Shown: piece after piece, positions 36,667 to 49,430 of the stretch
Layout: the number at the start of each line of letters is the position of its first letter
Position numbering within the stretch: the first letter of the stretch is position 1
Source of the DNA: Argopecten irradians
Taxonomy: Eukaryota; Mollusca; Bivalvia; Pectinida; Pectinidae
Assembly (NCBI RefSeq): GCF_041381155.1
Contig: NC_091142.1
Coordinates: forward strand, 5,087,778 to 5,151,777
Reading direction: 5' to 3'
Length of the DNA: 64,000 nt
Position numbers and translations under genes: made by a program
The notes under the pieces: generated by a model
The model's input: the letters and a program-made list of their open reading frames with translations, nothing else
Told to the model about the DNA's origin: nothing
Databases searched by the model: none

Positions 36667-36952
36667 TTAAAGATGCTCAACCGCTGATAGAGCATAAACG
36701 ATTCACATCATTTGAACTATCAACACAAAAGTCCATATGAAATATTAATTTTGCTCATTCCATATAGTTAATAGTGCTATGATTTATTTTCGGGATGTAA
36801 TTAATTATTCTTAATAAATCAGAAGCTCAAACTTTTCACTGGTGGTAATGGGTAAAGAAAGTCACTTTTGTAACTGAAAAATACCTATTCGTCTGCTCCT
36901 GTTTTTGAAAGAGAAGAAACACCATTCGTCAGCAGTGAAGCGCATCTTTGAT
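36667..36952 (-). mobile_element. MITE family 1 copy E, internally deleted
   Basis: Left end TTAAAGATGCTCAACCGCTG, right end CGTCAGCAGTGAAGCGCATC. At about 286 bp it lacks roughly 75 bp of interior, near the GCATGCACCAAA block. Confidence 0.7.
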
Positions 36953-38600
36953 ATTAATTATTCTTTATTATGGGATTAAAGCTACCATGTGCTAATGGTT
37001 TTGTAAAATCTCCCTGGAGAAATGAAATCGATTGTAAGAAAAATGTGCGTTTTATTTGTAAATTACTGCAAAGAACTAAATTCAATCGTTTCCTGAAAAA
37101 GTCTTGCAAAAACGCCAATTTGTATTTGAAATACATAGCATTTTCACGAAACATATTTCTCTTAACACAAACTAATGAGTACATTACAGACACTTGTATT
37201 TATAAGTTACCACGACGCTTGTTTTCCAACTCACAATCCAAATTACTTAGTATACTGCACGTGCAATACACGTGTATTGAGCAATTCAAATTTGTGCCAA
37301 TTCCCTATTTGTCATTTTGCTGTTTGTTGCAAATCTTTACTGAAGAGGATCTTATTTTTGTAAAGCATCTTTCTGATCTTCTCTCACGATTCTTTTAGAA
37401 AAAAAAGTTTCTTGCGTGAGTGAATTATGTAACATAATTATATAATTGGAACGGTTTTATCAAATTACTTGGATATCGAAATTACTTAATTATACTAATT
37501 AGCATCATTATAATATACATTTGTATGACCTTGAGTATAGGTGCTTAAAAGTGTAGTTATATACATGCATGAACTGTATAAAAGTTATTTTCGAGAGAGC
37601 GTTTCGTCCTCATGGCAACGAACAGATCGAATGCACCCATAGTCTGCTACAAACATCAAACGATATTTATAACGGGTGTCAATTTAGAGGTCTTTTTCAT
37701 TTCCTGTATCAAAACATGACCTTTGACCTCTGGAAGCAACGCACACTCGAGACGAGTGCCGGAGAGGTACCTATATCCATAGCATGTATGTAATTAACTA
37801 ATGAGTACTGATTACCTAAACAAATGTTTCTGTTTCCATGGTAATGCCAGAGAGATGTCTACTTGTGTGTATAGGTATGTCGCGGTTTGCATGCAAGCTG
37901 GGGATCGTAGGCTACAAATATTCAGCTCGCACAAAGGAAAAAAATATTTAGAAATTCCAGACATAAACTTGTTATATATGGTAATTTTTTCAGTATTGTC
38001 AATCTATAAAACAGTTTGAAAAGATGGAATAATTGGCTATAGAGTTCGAGAAAATATTGTGTTTTTCTTTTTTGCTTTATAAATTTCTGAATGTCTATAA
38101 CCAATGCGCGTCTGTAAACCTTTTAATGTATCCCTAACAAGAAACTTCTCGTAAATAACGTTCGTCCATATGATTCCAATAATACAACGGCCCTTCACAC
38201 AGAATGGCTCTTTGTATTTCTGTGCACGCGTTATCAAGTGGAAACTCGCTTACACAGGCGCACGTGTATCAGAACGCATATGGCCATAGCTGCGATGACG
38301 TAGTTTTTATTTCTGCCTGCTGGGAACGGAGTGGACACAGGGTATGATTTATTCGTTCAAATTTGGCCATTGTCCATATCATACCAGAATAGAATATTCC
38401 ATATAACTCCAGAAGGTAGCACAAAAATTCCGCTTTTGTAACATTTCAACTTATGCGATGTCATTTCTTTTTAGATAAACCTTATACATTTTAATTTAAT
38501 AACATTTGGTGTCTGGTGGACTTTACGACCTTATAATTTAGGAAGAAGAAATGAATCGGTATGGTTCAAGCACAAACCATAGCAACAAGATGTTACACTG
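36953..38600. other. No gene or repeat recognised
   Basis: It contains a 142-codon open frame at 36970-37398, without start context, motifs or neighbours to support it. The base composition is ordinary for the region. I would not annotate a gene here. Confidence 0.4.
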
Positions 38601-38609
38601 ACCCTACTC

Positions 38610-38926
38610 CATCCTCGATACCCCAGGGGTTCCGATCACTTACGATCTCTACACCCCTGGACTATCTCATAGTAAAACTGGAGCCAACAGAATAGAACAG
38701 GTAATTTAGTCATACGATGTACATCAAAAGAGCCGTATAACGGTACACTGTGGTTGACTGTGTGGCTTTGATGTTAGGCGTCGCTCTCTCTGTAGTCTTC
38801 AAAGGAAATCTTTGCTAGCCTGTGATTGGTCAAATGTTTTCCGCTGAGCTGCCTTCAATTTCACTATGAGATAGTCCAGGGGTGTAGAGATCGTAAGTGA
38901 ACGGAACCCCTGGAATATCGAGGATG
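38610..38926. mobile_element. Long-TIR MITE with 9-bp target duplication
   Basis: Inverted arms of about 64 bp: CATCCTCGATACCCCAGGGG with TTCCGATCACTTACGATCTC at the left, GAGATCGTAAGTGAACGGAA with CCCCTGGAATATCGAGGATG at the right. ACCCTACTC flanks both sides (38601-38609 and 38927-38935). Long arms and 9-bp duplications are typical of Mutator-like (MULE) elements. No transposase frame is present. Confidence 0.8.
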
Positions 38927-39112
38927 ACCCTACTCTCGTTTTGTCTTGCGTATATAATGCCGTCAGGTATCGGAGAATATTAGGTAATTAGTGTGCAAAT
39001 ATTTCGTCATTTTCCATGAAAGTTATATTGACATTACGCTTCAAAAGACCTACCAAGCAATGTTATCACGCAAAGGGAGATAAGTCAGCAATATGTAACT
39101 ATGGTTGATTAA

Positions 39113-39350
39113 TTGATTAATTTAACGTCCTATTAACACCCAGGGTCATCAAGGACGGCTTCCCGTGTGTGCGTGTTTAGTGTTTTGGTAGACTGTGGTA
39201 TGTTTGTGACTCTTTGTAATGTAATGGAACTCTACCCTTTTTATAGGGCTATCTTACTGAAGTATACTGCCAAAGCCATAGAGCAATCTTGACGGTTTTA
39301 GTAGAGAAGCACTAGAAAGTGGCCCCTTATCCCAAGGAGACCAATTATTG
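39113..39350 (-). mobile_element. Long bivalve repeat (LBR), tail part
   Basis: It reads inverted from the family tail: TTAACGTCCTATTAACACCC, AAGGACGGCTTCCC, TAGACTGTGGTATG and TGGAACTCTACCC. The best copy is at 56830-57345. Confidence 0.65.
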
Positions 39351-39665
39351 AAGAACACCGCCGACAGAGCATAAAAGGTGCCCATCATTTGAACAATAAC
39401 TGACGAATTATCGTGTTTATATAGGTCTAATTTATCAAAAATACATATTTTAATTCATTTTCCTTTTGGTGCATGCACAATCAGGAGGGCATAGTGCCAT
39501 GGATTTTTTTCGGGACGCAATTCTTTTCTTGAATTAAGATAAGGAGGTCCAACATTTCAATGGGTAAATGATGTAAAGTAAGTCACTTTTGTAACTTAAG
39601 AAAAATACTAATTCGCATGCTCTTGTTTTTGATAGAGAAAAAAACACTCGTCGGCGGTACCACGC
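39351..39665 (-). mobile_element. MITE family 1 copy F, decayed
   Basis: ACACCGCCGACAGAGCATAA at the left, ACTCGTCGGCGGT at the right, with the TTTTGGTGCATGCAC and AAAAATACTAATTCG blocks between. Both outer ends are eroded. Confidence 0.65.
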
Positions 39666-40372
39666 ACACTGCATGTATATTATATGAACGGGAGATGTTG
39701 CTCTTGAACCCCATCAAAAATGCTGAAACAATAAATTTGAGGCATGCATGTATAAATATGTTTGCAGCTTCCCACGGCCCTGTGCGTCTGGGAGCAGTAA
39801 CTTCACTTCTGTTTACGTCATTGATCTGACCCGCGGGAAGGTTTGTTTGTGGTACACGTGTATCATGTTTAGAACATGGCTGATAAGAAGATACGCCGTC
39901 TGATAAAAACGTCTTACAAACTCCTATACATCTCCTCGCATGCTCTTGATCGCGATTATTAGTGAAAGTTTGTCTTGTTTTTTACACTTTATCGAGACAT
40001 TTAAAAGATGTGTTAGAGATGACGGAATTAATAGCATGCGACACACTAAGAATATGGTGTCACGTCAAAGGATAAACCATCGCATCAGATATATATATAT
40101 ACATATAAACCACTTTGTTATTTTGAGCACATGTTGTTAAGAAAGATATGTATTATGGAAAATCAACAAAAAGTGCATAGGCGAGAGTGACAGGGAGAAA
40201 AATCGCCCAATAGGTAGGGCAACAGCTAGCAAAGAGAATATCCATGCAGAAATATTATTTGGTGGCTCAAATCGTCTGGACAATAACCGAGTCGGTCATA
40301 CGTTTGAAAATAAGAAAAGATGTATAATGTATTATTATGTGTTAGACAATAGAAACGGCAAAACAGGTTTGT

Positions 40373-40574
40373 CATCCTCCTCGAAACTCCAGGGGTTGCG
40401 ATCACTTACGGTCTCTGGACTATCTCATAGTCAAACTGAAGGCAGCTCAGGCGAACAAATCTGAACCAATCACAGACCTGCGAAAATTTTCTTTTAAGAC
40501 CACAGAGATCGACTATGGAATAGTCCAGGGGTTGTAGACCGTATGCGATCGGAACCCCTGGAGTATTGAGGATC
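40373..40574. mobile_element. Second copy of the long-TIR MITE
   Basis: Arms CTCCAGGGGTTGCGATCACT and CGATCGGAACCCCTGGAGTA match those of the 38610 element. The interior (CAGCTCAGGCG, CCAATCACAG) is the inverted, shortened form of that element's interior. The flanks GTTTGTCAT and GTTTCTCAT may be a 9-bp duplication with one change. Confidence 0.7.
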
Positions 40575-43500
40575 GTTTCTCATCATAAATGAGATTCAAA
40601 TAATCAGTTGTGATTACAAACGCAAATAGGAATGTGTTTTGAGACATCAGTTATGCTCGATGTATCCTGAATGCAAAGAAAGATAAAAAAAAAGAGAAAC
40701 ATCCATTGTGTGTGATGAAAAACAACAGAGAGTGTAAATGTATTAGCAATTTATATATTAGACAATGGTCCCATACGTTCTGGCAGCACAAAAATGATGC
40801 CATGTGTTTGGGTAATCCGAAAATTACCCCTCGTTTCGGCAACAGGAAGTACATCTCGTGTGTTTTGGCAGCAAACACGGAGATTAAAGCGTAACAAGTC
40901 TGATCCTTGATTTTGAGCAGCACGGTAAATAAAGGCCCTAGCGTTTGGGGAGCATAAAAAGGTCGCACGGGTTTTGTATGCGAATCGAGGAGACTCGTGC
41001 GTTCTTAATAAACAAAATCAATCACGATTTGAAGAAATCTTACTAAATATTATAGATCAACTTCGAAGTTGATTATAGTTGTCCTTTATCGAAATTATAT
41101 CGATACCAGATAAAGAATACACCATGTTTCCCATTTAATCACAACATCTCGGAGAAATGTCGGAAATCGTATGAAATTATTTATCCGAAAATTGCCGGAA
41201 ATCTCATTCTGCGACTGCCCTACCGGAAGTCTTGAAATGGCGTTGTTCTTTGATAATGTGGTCATCACTTTAACCCAAGGTTGTTTCGCCGTGCAAATTG
41301 TAACTTCATTTGTAAACAGAAAGAAAAGTTTTGTGCCAAGATTTTATAAATGATAATTGCGATCTGTTTAATAATGCTCTGGATAGTCAAGAAATTATTG
41401 CCTATCGACAGCTTTAGTGAACTATTTATGGCCAAAATGGCATGCGCGTATATGACGTAAATATAGCTAAAATTCTCTTCCTTAAAAATATCTTTAATTA
41501 ATTCTTTGCCAAAACATGTTTGTTCGTTGTATGTTAAACATAAAAATGTTGTTATCATTATACAAGTGATTCCTGGCTGTAACCATGGCAACAAATACTT
41601 TTAACAAATAACCTATTTTTTGCATTTTTCATTGATATCCCTAGTAACCAAGCACTAGAGGGTATCTTGTCTCGTTGCTAAGTGGGTAGGGGGCTAGAGA
41701 TGCAAACACCATTTGTTTGTAGTGAAAATAAACGATCCTGCCACGTTATTGTTTATAAACAAAGCCTCGAATCTATTAACAACGAGTCACAAGTACACAA
41801 AGGTCAAACGGTTGCATTGGCGATTTGGGCGGCCACAACCTTCTGTTCGGTCTCGAGTTTCAACCTGATAATATTCTTTCTGGAGGAACAGGCTATCTTT
41901 TATGGCGCGAGTGCTTCGGAGTTCTTTTCTCTTAGTTTACACACAAGTGGATGACTTCGGATGGCATTATAATTAAGATTATTAAACTATTTGCAATATA
42001 TCTTCTATTCTAAGGCTGGCATTTATAGAGTTAAGTAAATATTCCGTCGTAAGTTGCTTCCCTGTGTGAACCTTGGCTTAAAATGATAAAAATAGTAACA
42101 CAATGCGCTGTTACAATAGTGACGTCTTATTGTATATCAAACTATGAAGCCAAGTTTATTTAAGACCATCAACACTCTCTCTGGTAGATTTTCAAAGAAG
42201 AAAAAAAAAAGTGATGATTGCGAAGCTGACCCATTACCGGATATCTTCCGAAGGTTATTTGGGATAGATAAATGATGTTCCTTAAAAAAGAAAATACGGA
42301 ATAAATGTTGTCATAGTGACGACATGACCCTCTCTAAGGTCAGCACGTGCGAGACACTGTCGGGATATATACTGAATCTTGCACGTCATCGAAGATCAAA
42401 ACAAACATTGCCTGCCAGAAAGATGAACACCATATGTTTCTTGTCCCAAGTTTGATCCACGCTTATAACGTAAACGTATGTAAAGAGGTCCAGCCTATGC
42501 TCTGTAATGTTTCTCTTCCGTAGACAAGGATATATATGTTATTGTGGACAGGGCAAAGAGTTCCAATCGCCCTGGTTAATTGTTTGTTTTGGACGTCCTT
42601 GCAATGACCCTTATCAAATGAGAACGTCTATATATGTCTGATTGGCTCCTAACATATAGATGAAAGGAAATGAATGACAAAAATATATCAGAAAGCCATG
42701 CGGTAGCTGGTTCAAAATGTATAATGTTGAATATATATTGAAACCAGACTCAATTCAGCGAAAATCTTTACTAGTGATTTTCGTAAATATTACATTAAAA
42801 CATTTGATTTCCTTAAGACTGTTTCCACTCTCCATTAAACGTAATCATTGAAGTACTAGTATGGTCGCCAATGCGACATACCCTGCCAATACGACAGTGC
42901 GACATGGCTGGAATCTCCGACACAATATATAATTTCAATCGTCGAATTGATGATCCGAAGTGTATTGGTATATTTTTATATTTTTTTTTAATTGTAGAAA
43001 GGACAGCGATAAATGGTAATTCTTACTTAATAGTCCATATAGGATTATGATTGTGCATATCATTAATCTACGGGCTAGACCTTTCACATCATAATTATTT
43101 CAATATTTGCCCGGCAATATTGCCGGAAGTGCATTCGCCAATCTAGACCATATGCTTTCTTGTGCATTAGCATTACTTTTTAATTGGTATTCACAAAACA
43201 GGCCTTTCGTATGTGAAGAATTCACAATGGTTACCAAAAATATTGTATCTGGTAGATTGTTCCGTAATCATTTACACCGGAATCTTTTCAACTATTATAA
43301 ACATCACAGAACATCCGGCTATACTACTTTCGTTTCCACTTTAGCCAAAATGGAATTAAGATACTTTTTTGCATCAATGACGTAACACCTCAGACTAAGG
43401 GTAATTTCAAACAAATCTTTCTGGCTAACCAAACAATCTGTAGCCGGATTTAGACTCTGGACCGCGTGTAAAACCAGATGGAATCCAAACACTTTGGCAG

Positions 43501-43992
43501 CATACAAACAAATCGTATAACTTTGGATTAATTTATTTGATGTTTAGTATTGATGTGCTATATAAGTGATTTTATAGGGAATCGAAATCGACTTTGAATG
43601 CCGCCAGGGGTTGCTTTATTGTCACGTGATTATGCCCAATCCCAGAGTCGAGCATTTACGCGGACTCTTACATGATCTCGGCAAGAATGGTTTTCAAGTT
43701 TCCAGTTTAGACCTATTTCAAAGGATGACTTTTATTCTATACTTTTATGCACATACGAATGCACGAAGCTTCCGACGCCTTTCGTCGTTCATTGTTTCTA
43801 AACGCTTTAACTTTTGTTCAACCGACCAGACGATGAGGCGGACATGTGTTTGTAGGTCTATGCTTCTAAATATGGCAAGTTCCCTCTGGCCCGTAAAGGG
43901 AAAAGTGATGGTCTATATAAAAAGTTTCTATCTGTTTATTTCTCATCACCCATGACTTCTTCAAATCAAGAACTAAATCACATTGACCGTGC
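40575..43992. other. No gene recognised
   Basis: Short open frames at 40651-40968, 41265-41594, 41682-41954 and 43107-43385 have no motifs, signal peptides or splice context I can defend. I see no RNA gene and no clear repeat. Confidence 0.4.
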
Positions 43993-44357
43993 GTTCCATT
44001 TGCAGACTCGTACCAGTTGTATTTCAAATGGAACGCGCCGTACCAGCAGAAATGTACCGGTACAGTGGTTCGTTTTCAGAAGCATACCACTTGGATCCAA
44101 GATGGCAGACTCGAGATTTGTAATCGGAATGTTTTCTTTGTTGAAAACAAGACATAGATTATTTACATCCGATAAAATCACATTGATTATTTATTTCAAT
44201 GTTTTCCAAAACTATTTAGGTATTTCTTATAAATCCATTATGTCGTTAACACAGAAAACACTTTATATTCGAAGCGTCTCAAGGAAAAATCCAAACGCGT
44301 TCCGTTTGGCAGTGCCGTATCAATTTAGTACAACTGGTACGAATCCGCAAATGGAAT
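43993..44357. mobile_element. 365-bp MITE
   Basis: TTCCATTTGCAGACTCGTAC plus CAGTTGTA at the left is matched inverted by TACAACTGGTACGAATCCGC plus AAATGGAA at the right (about 29 bp, two mismatches). Subterminal inverted pieces (AAATGGAACGCG and CGCGTTCCGTTT) continue inward. A 168-codon frame runs through it and is not taken as a gene. Confidence 0.75.
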
Positions 44358-44782
44358 GTATGGTCAGAGAGATGAAGGGAGGTAATTTAAAGGGAAATAA
44401 CTCCTTATATTATACAATCCTTATTAATGATTTAGGGAGCTCAACTTGCTCTACTTGATATAAGTCTTCGTTCGATTTTCTTGGAAATTGATTGGATGAA
44501 TTTGAGGTTTTTGATTTGTGTTCCATTAGTTATCTCGTAATAAACGAAGTTCCTAATTTGAAAGCGCTAGTTTGGTTTTTGTGAGGGTTTTGTAGTATTT
44601 TACTTCATAACCATCGAATATTAATTATCAAGAGCAATGGATATTTTCTAATCATAGAAATATGTCATTCCATTTGGTAGATCATAGACATATGGTTTTA
44701 CGTAATTACTTCAGAGAAAGATTGATTTTTCATGTACAGTAAGTAAAGAAGGGAATGATAATAAAAAAAAAGACTTTAAACT

Positions 44783-45077
44783 TTAAAGGGACAATTCAGT
44801 CTAAGAGAACATTAAAATTTGTATATATATCAGATAAAACAACTTCTAATGGAAATTACATCAGTCAGTGTTACTGTGATATGCCTGAAACGCCTATGGT
44901 GGTGACACGTGTGTGAAATATTCAAACTTGCTCGCTGTCCGCCATTACACACTGTGGTCGAACTTCTTGTATGCCGAACCCTGTCCCTTGCTCGTAAAGT
45001 AATGCAACTTTTGGCTAGAACTGCTCAAATCGCTCTGACAGTAGTGTGTTTACCTTATTAGGTGAATTGTCTTGCCT
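44783..45077. mobile_element. Possible MITE with GACAATTCA ends
   Basis: TTAAAGGGACAATTCAGTCT at the left and GGTGAATTGTCTTGCCTAAA at the right share an inverted core of about 9 bp. The interior includes GTGTGTGAAATATTCAAACT and a GC-richer patch. Only the ends argue for an element. Confidence 0.35.
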
Positions 45078-45919
45078 AAAAATCATTTATCACCTTCTCA
45101 GTGGTTATGTAGTTCATTTGTTTAACGTGCGTGACTTTGGCTCGGGTATGGGTACAGAGTTAATATTGTACCTGCTTAATCGTATTGATCAACGATTTGA
45201 TATTTCAACGATATTAATTAAAATACTTAACAATGTTGTGGAATTTGTCAATGTTTTACGTTATATATGTTTCATAAGAAATGTAGAACAATACATTTAT
45301 GATATAGTTTGCTTATTGGTTATGTAAAAGAATTTGCCTGAGTGAATTGACGAACTTAAAAATCAACATAGAAAAAATAATGCGTTCAATTAATTCGAAA
45401 CTTAAAAGTCATGAGGAACCGGAATAAGCATAACAATATTGTTGCAAAATAACAAAAAAAAAACCCAAACAAACAAAACAAAGAAAGTATGGAGAATTTT
45501 TCGGGATAGAATGAGATCATCGTCGTACGGTTGAAGTGAATACAGAGCTCGACAAAACACGTGATTATAGTTGCGTAATGATAACAATAGACCCATAACA
45601 CAAATATTTCTGCAAAGAAATATTACCTGCAAAAACCCTACATATATACCGTTGGGAAAGGTCTTTTACAACCGAGATGAATTGCGATTCACGGCGGTCT
45701 AGGAATACCTTGCATAGTGCATGCTGTTATACCCATTGTGACGCTGGGGATCTCTCTTCTTTGGAATGTACCTATATTACTGCCGGTATTTCCTTTTGTT
45801 CCGCTCGGATTGTACAATAAACTTTTCTAAACGACATTGTGTATCTTGTGTCGGTGCCTAGACGTCATTTCCTGGTATTGTGACCTTGAGTTGGCATATT
45901 ATATTTAGATAAGTCCTTC
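45078..45919. other. No gene or repeat recognised
   Basis: AT-rich. A few short frames and no supporting motifs. Confidence 0.4.
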
Positions 45920-46310
45920 ACTCTCCCCCTCCCCACGCCTTCGTTCCTTGCGATTTCCTCTCCACCCCTTTCACGCCCCACATATTCTTTAACCTCTTAA
46001 CCTCCTACTGCACTGTCTTTTTTCTGCCTATATCCATTGCCTCAGTCGTGTGTATACTCTAATCACCTCGCCTGATCCATGCCCCGATCTCCCTTTCCAC
46101 CTCTACCCCCTCCCCCCCCCATTCCGATCCCATCCCCACCCTATGTCCATCCCCTCCCATCAACATCCCCACCCTATGTCCATCCCCTCCCATCAACATC
46201 CTACTCCCTTTCAATTCCCACTCCGTTGCTATCCCACACAATGCCATCCCTATTCCCACTCCGTTCCTATCCCCAACCCCGATCCCCTTCCCATCCCCAC
46301 CCATCTTTAT
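45920..46310 (+). repeat. C-rich pyrimidine tract
   Basis: Runs of CCCCATCCC and CCACTCCG-like words make up the tract. A 35-bp unit (ACCCTATGTCCATCCCCTCC and following) occurs twice in tandem at about 46138-46200. The open frames here are compositional. Confidence 0.85.
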
Positions 46311-48600
46311 CTCTAAAAACTACAGACTGTCGTCCACCAGCACCGCCATCATTTAGAAGGACACCTTTCAAAAGCCTCCTATTGTTTTGGGACTGCAGGT
46401 GATTCCTTTGTTTGTTTTTTGAAAAGCTAACTGTCCATCTACACGCAGGTCGTTCAGGCACAAACTTTAAAATGTTAAAAATGACAGAGCTTATAACACT
46501 TTAAATGGTATATCTATGAGTGACGAAAACAATGGCTGGTGTCCAGAAATTTTTGTTGGCTTGACCCTCACAGTCGAACTAGATATATTAAACGCTATCT
46601 ATTGATCTATGTTTACAGAAGAATGGCGTTATAACATGGAATTATGTTACAAGCAATGCTTGATATATCAATCTTTTTACATACATGTATAAATATAAAA
46701 TATTAGCCATGTCGTGGGATATAGTATATATGATTGCCCGAGGAAGTTGGAAAATATTGCTAATAAACCGTACGCCTTTAGATGTACAACGCAGCTGGAA
46801 CGCAATCCCGAGTCAGAACTGGTTATTTTTAGACAAAGGCATCTGTTATTACGTCATACATCCTGCTATACGTCATACCAGCTATTTATACCCATAAGCC
46901 ATCGTTCCCAGACAGACTCTACTTTCTCTTTGCCCATATATTACACCAACGGACACAACTAGTGCGTTTCCGTGTGTGTCAGCCAGACTAAAGTATACAC
47001 GCTGGTGTTCGCGCGTGCTGTTATTATCTATGACGTCATTTGACCATTGATATGGATTGGTTCCGACGGCGAGTAGAAAGAAAACAAATCGGAGATCTGA
47101 CAGTGTCTTGCACATAATACTACCAGATGTGCTAAATCTTAATGCTGCCAGATGACTTAGTGCTCAGTAGGAGCTAATTACAAAGGGCCTAGAAAGTGAA
47201 TGGCCGAGGGAAGTTGGGTACACTATAAAAAGGGCCATTTCAACATCAGAAAATAAAAATATGTTTCATGTTTGTTAAGTTACTGGATATAATTGCAGCA
47301 AATAGCGTACGTTCCTTCATCTTCTAAGGCCAAATACAGTGTACAAGTAAGGTTTTATTCGAATTGAAGTACATAGTGAAGTACAGAGCAAGTGAGTGTT
47401 TGTATTTTTGGAAGCTACATTGTAATTATATACTACAAAATGATTATAACGCTTTTGTATTTGTGCGTTTGACAGCACGTGTTTTATTGTCTCATTCCAT
47501 AATTAGAATGTTCTGGTCTTCCACTTATTTAACATCCCCAACATTGCGCGTCGTGTTTGTGCTGCCCTCATTGCATTAAAAAAGGCGACTGAATTTGGTA
47601 CCTTAACTTTTCTATTATAGTTTTTAAAAGTGGCATTTAATATTGTGACGTCAAATATTTCCCATCGCGGAGTTCTTCAGGGAGGTGTCTTGTGACAAAC
47701 GTTCTTTTTGTAATTGATAAAATATCTTTTCAATGATGAATAGAATTTTAATGTTATATAATTCTAGAAATGTGTAATATAGTGAGCTATGCCTGTTATA
47801 GAGAGACAAAGGGCCAGATAACATTACGTGAAGTACATAAGCCTGTTAACATTACACAAAGAATATAGCCTCACAACATAACCCTTACAAAATTTACATC
47901 TGGCATTGTGAACGTTCTTCCCAAAAAAAGCCACAATGCACAAGAAGTTCAATAAGAAATGCATGCGCCGAGCAGTTTCCCCGGAGCGATACACGTGCGT
48001 TTCTGCTGTTTTCGACATGAGATGCTTATATCTCTCTTATCATTACATTTCTGCTGTCTATACATTAGTGGTTTAATGCACATATTGTATGATATCAAGG
48101 CCGTTACATGCATTTCTATCAACTTATGATATCATCAAAGCAGGAGTTTTGTGCTATTACAAGTAGGCAGACAAGATGGCCTCAGAATCACCAACAATTC
48201 ACGTGCGGAGATGGCAGACAGATGTTTCGTCTATTGTCAGTGCACAGGCTTTTGGCTCTATAGATATATGATACCATTATACTAGTATTACACATATTTA
48301 GGGGTAACTCGTCCATTAAGACAAAAGCCTGTGGTCAGTGTGGTTGTAGAGTTTACTTTAGCCGTTAGATGTATTGATGTTATGATACATGTCCAATGTC
48401 TGACGGTCACATGAACAACAACGATTTAAAAAAAACGCCAAATAAAACTCTTGTTAATCCTTCTACAAAATATATTATATAGGCATTATATAAGGTTATG
48501 ACAAGAAGTCACGCAAACAAAATTATAAAAGAGAAGTTTCGAGGAATCTGAGACACAAGCATACACCCACAAGAGCCATTGCCCAATCAATAATTTATGG
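46311..48600. other. No gene recognised
   Basis: I see no splice-supported exon, tRNA or well-defined element. Several sub-100-codon frames occur on both strands without motifs. Confidence 0.4.
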
Positions 48601-48609
48601 AGGTATGCT

Positions 48610-49430
48610 TGTATTCAGTGAGACTATAAAAAGAGACTCGACATTAATATATCGCAGCCTCCCAAACCTACAGACATTCAAACACACAACACGAATATAC
48701 CGCAGACTCCCAAACCTACAGACATTCAAACACACAACACGAATATACCGCAGCCTCCCAAACCTACAGACATTCAAACACACAACATGAATATATCGCA
48801 GCCCCCCAAACCTACAGACATTCAAACACACAACATGAATATACCGCAGCCTCCCAAACCTACAGACATTCAAACACACAACACGAATATACCGCAGCCT
48901 CCCAAACCTACAGACATTCAAACACACAACACGAATATACCGCAGCCTCCCAAACCTACAAACATTCAAACACACAACACGAATATACCGCAGACTCCCA
49001 AACCTTGACTCAACACGAATATACCGCAGTCTCCCAAACCTATAGACATTTAAACACTCAACACTAATATACCGCAGACTCCCAAACCTAGACTCTACAC
49101 GAATATACCGCAGCCTCCCAAACATACAGACATTCAAACACTCAACCCGAATATGCCGCAGCCTCCCAAACCTACATACATTTAAACACACAACACGAAT
49201 ATACCGCAGCCTCCCAAACCTATAGACATTTAAACACTCAACACTAATATACCGCAGACTCCCAAACCTAGACTCTACACGAATATACCGCAGCCTCCCA
49301 AACATACAGACATTCAAACACTCAACCCGAATATGCCGCAGCCTCCCAAACCTACATACATTCAAACACACAACACGAACATACCGCAGTCTCCCAAACC
49401 TACAGCCTTTCAAACACACAACACATTGAG
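48610..49430 (+). repeat. 48-bp satellite derived from the long bivalve repeat
   Basis: The 48-bp unit is ACGAATATACCGCAGCCTCC followed by CAAACCTACAGACATTCAAA and CACACAAC. There are about 17 units, some 12 bp shorter, and a higher-order block of about 180 bp (49010-49190) is repeated at 49190-49370. The left edge TTCAGTGAGACTATAAAAAG and the unit's CACGAATATACCGCAG match TTCAGTGATATAGCACTGCA..AAAAGG and CACGAACATATCGCAGTCTT of the element at 56830-57345. The array therefore seems to have grown from a copy of that element. Confidence 0.85.

Noticed and set aside
36970..37398. 142-codon plus frame next to a MITE
   Set aside because: No recognisable domain, no start context, and amino-acid use typical of AT-rich non-coding DNA.
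43952..44458. 168-codon plus frame
   Set aside because: It spans a MITE with clear inverted ends, shows no motif, and begins and ends outside the element by chance.
46050..46402. Overlapping proline-rich plus frames and a glycine-rich minus frame
   Set aside because: Produced by the C-rich tract; all phases are open for the same reason.
48595..49419. 274-codon minus frame with a 16-residue repeat (NVCRFGRLRYIRVVCL)
   Set aside because: Direct translation of the 48-bp satellite, which matches a dispersed non-coding repeat. Kept as a finding because of the frame, but not annotated as a gene.
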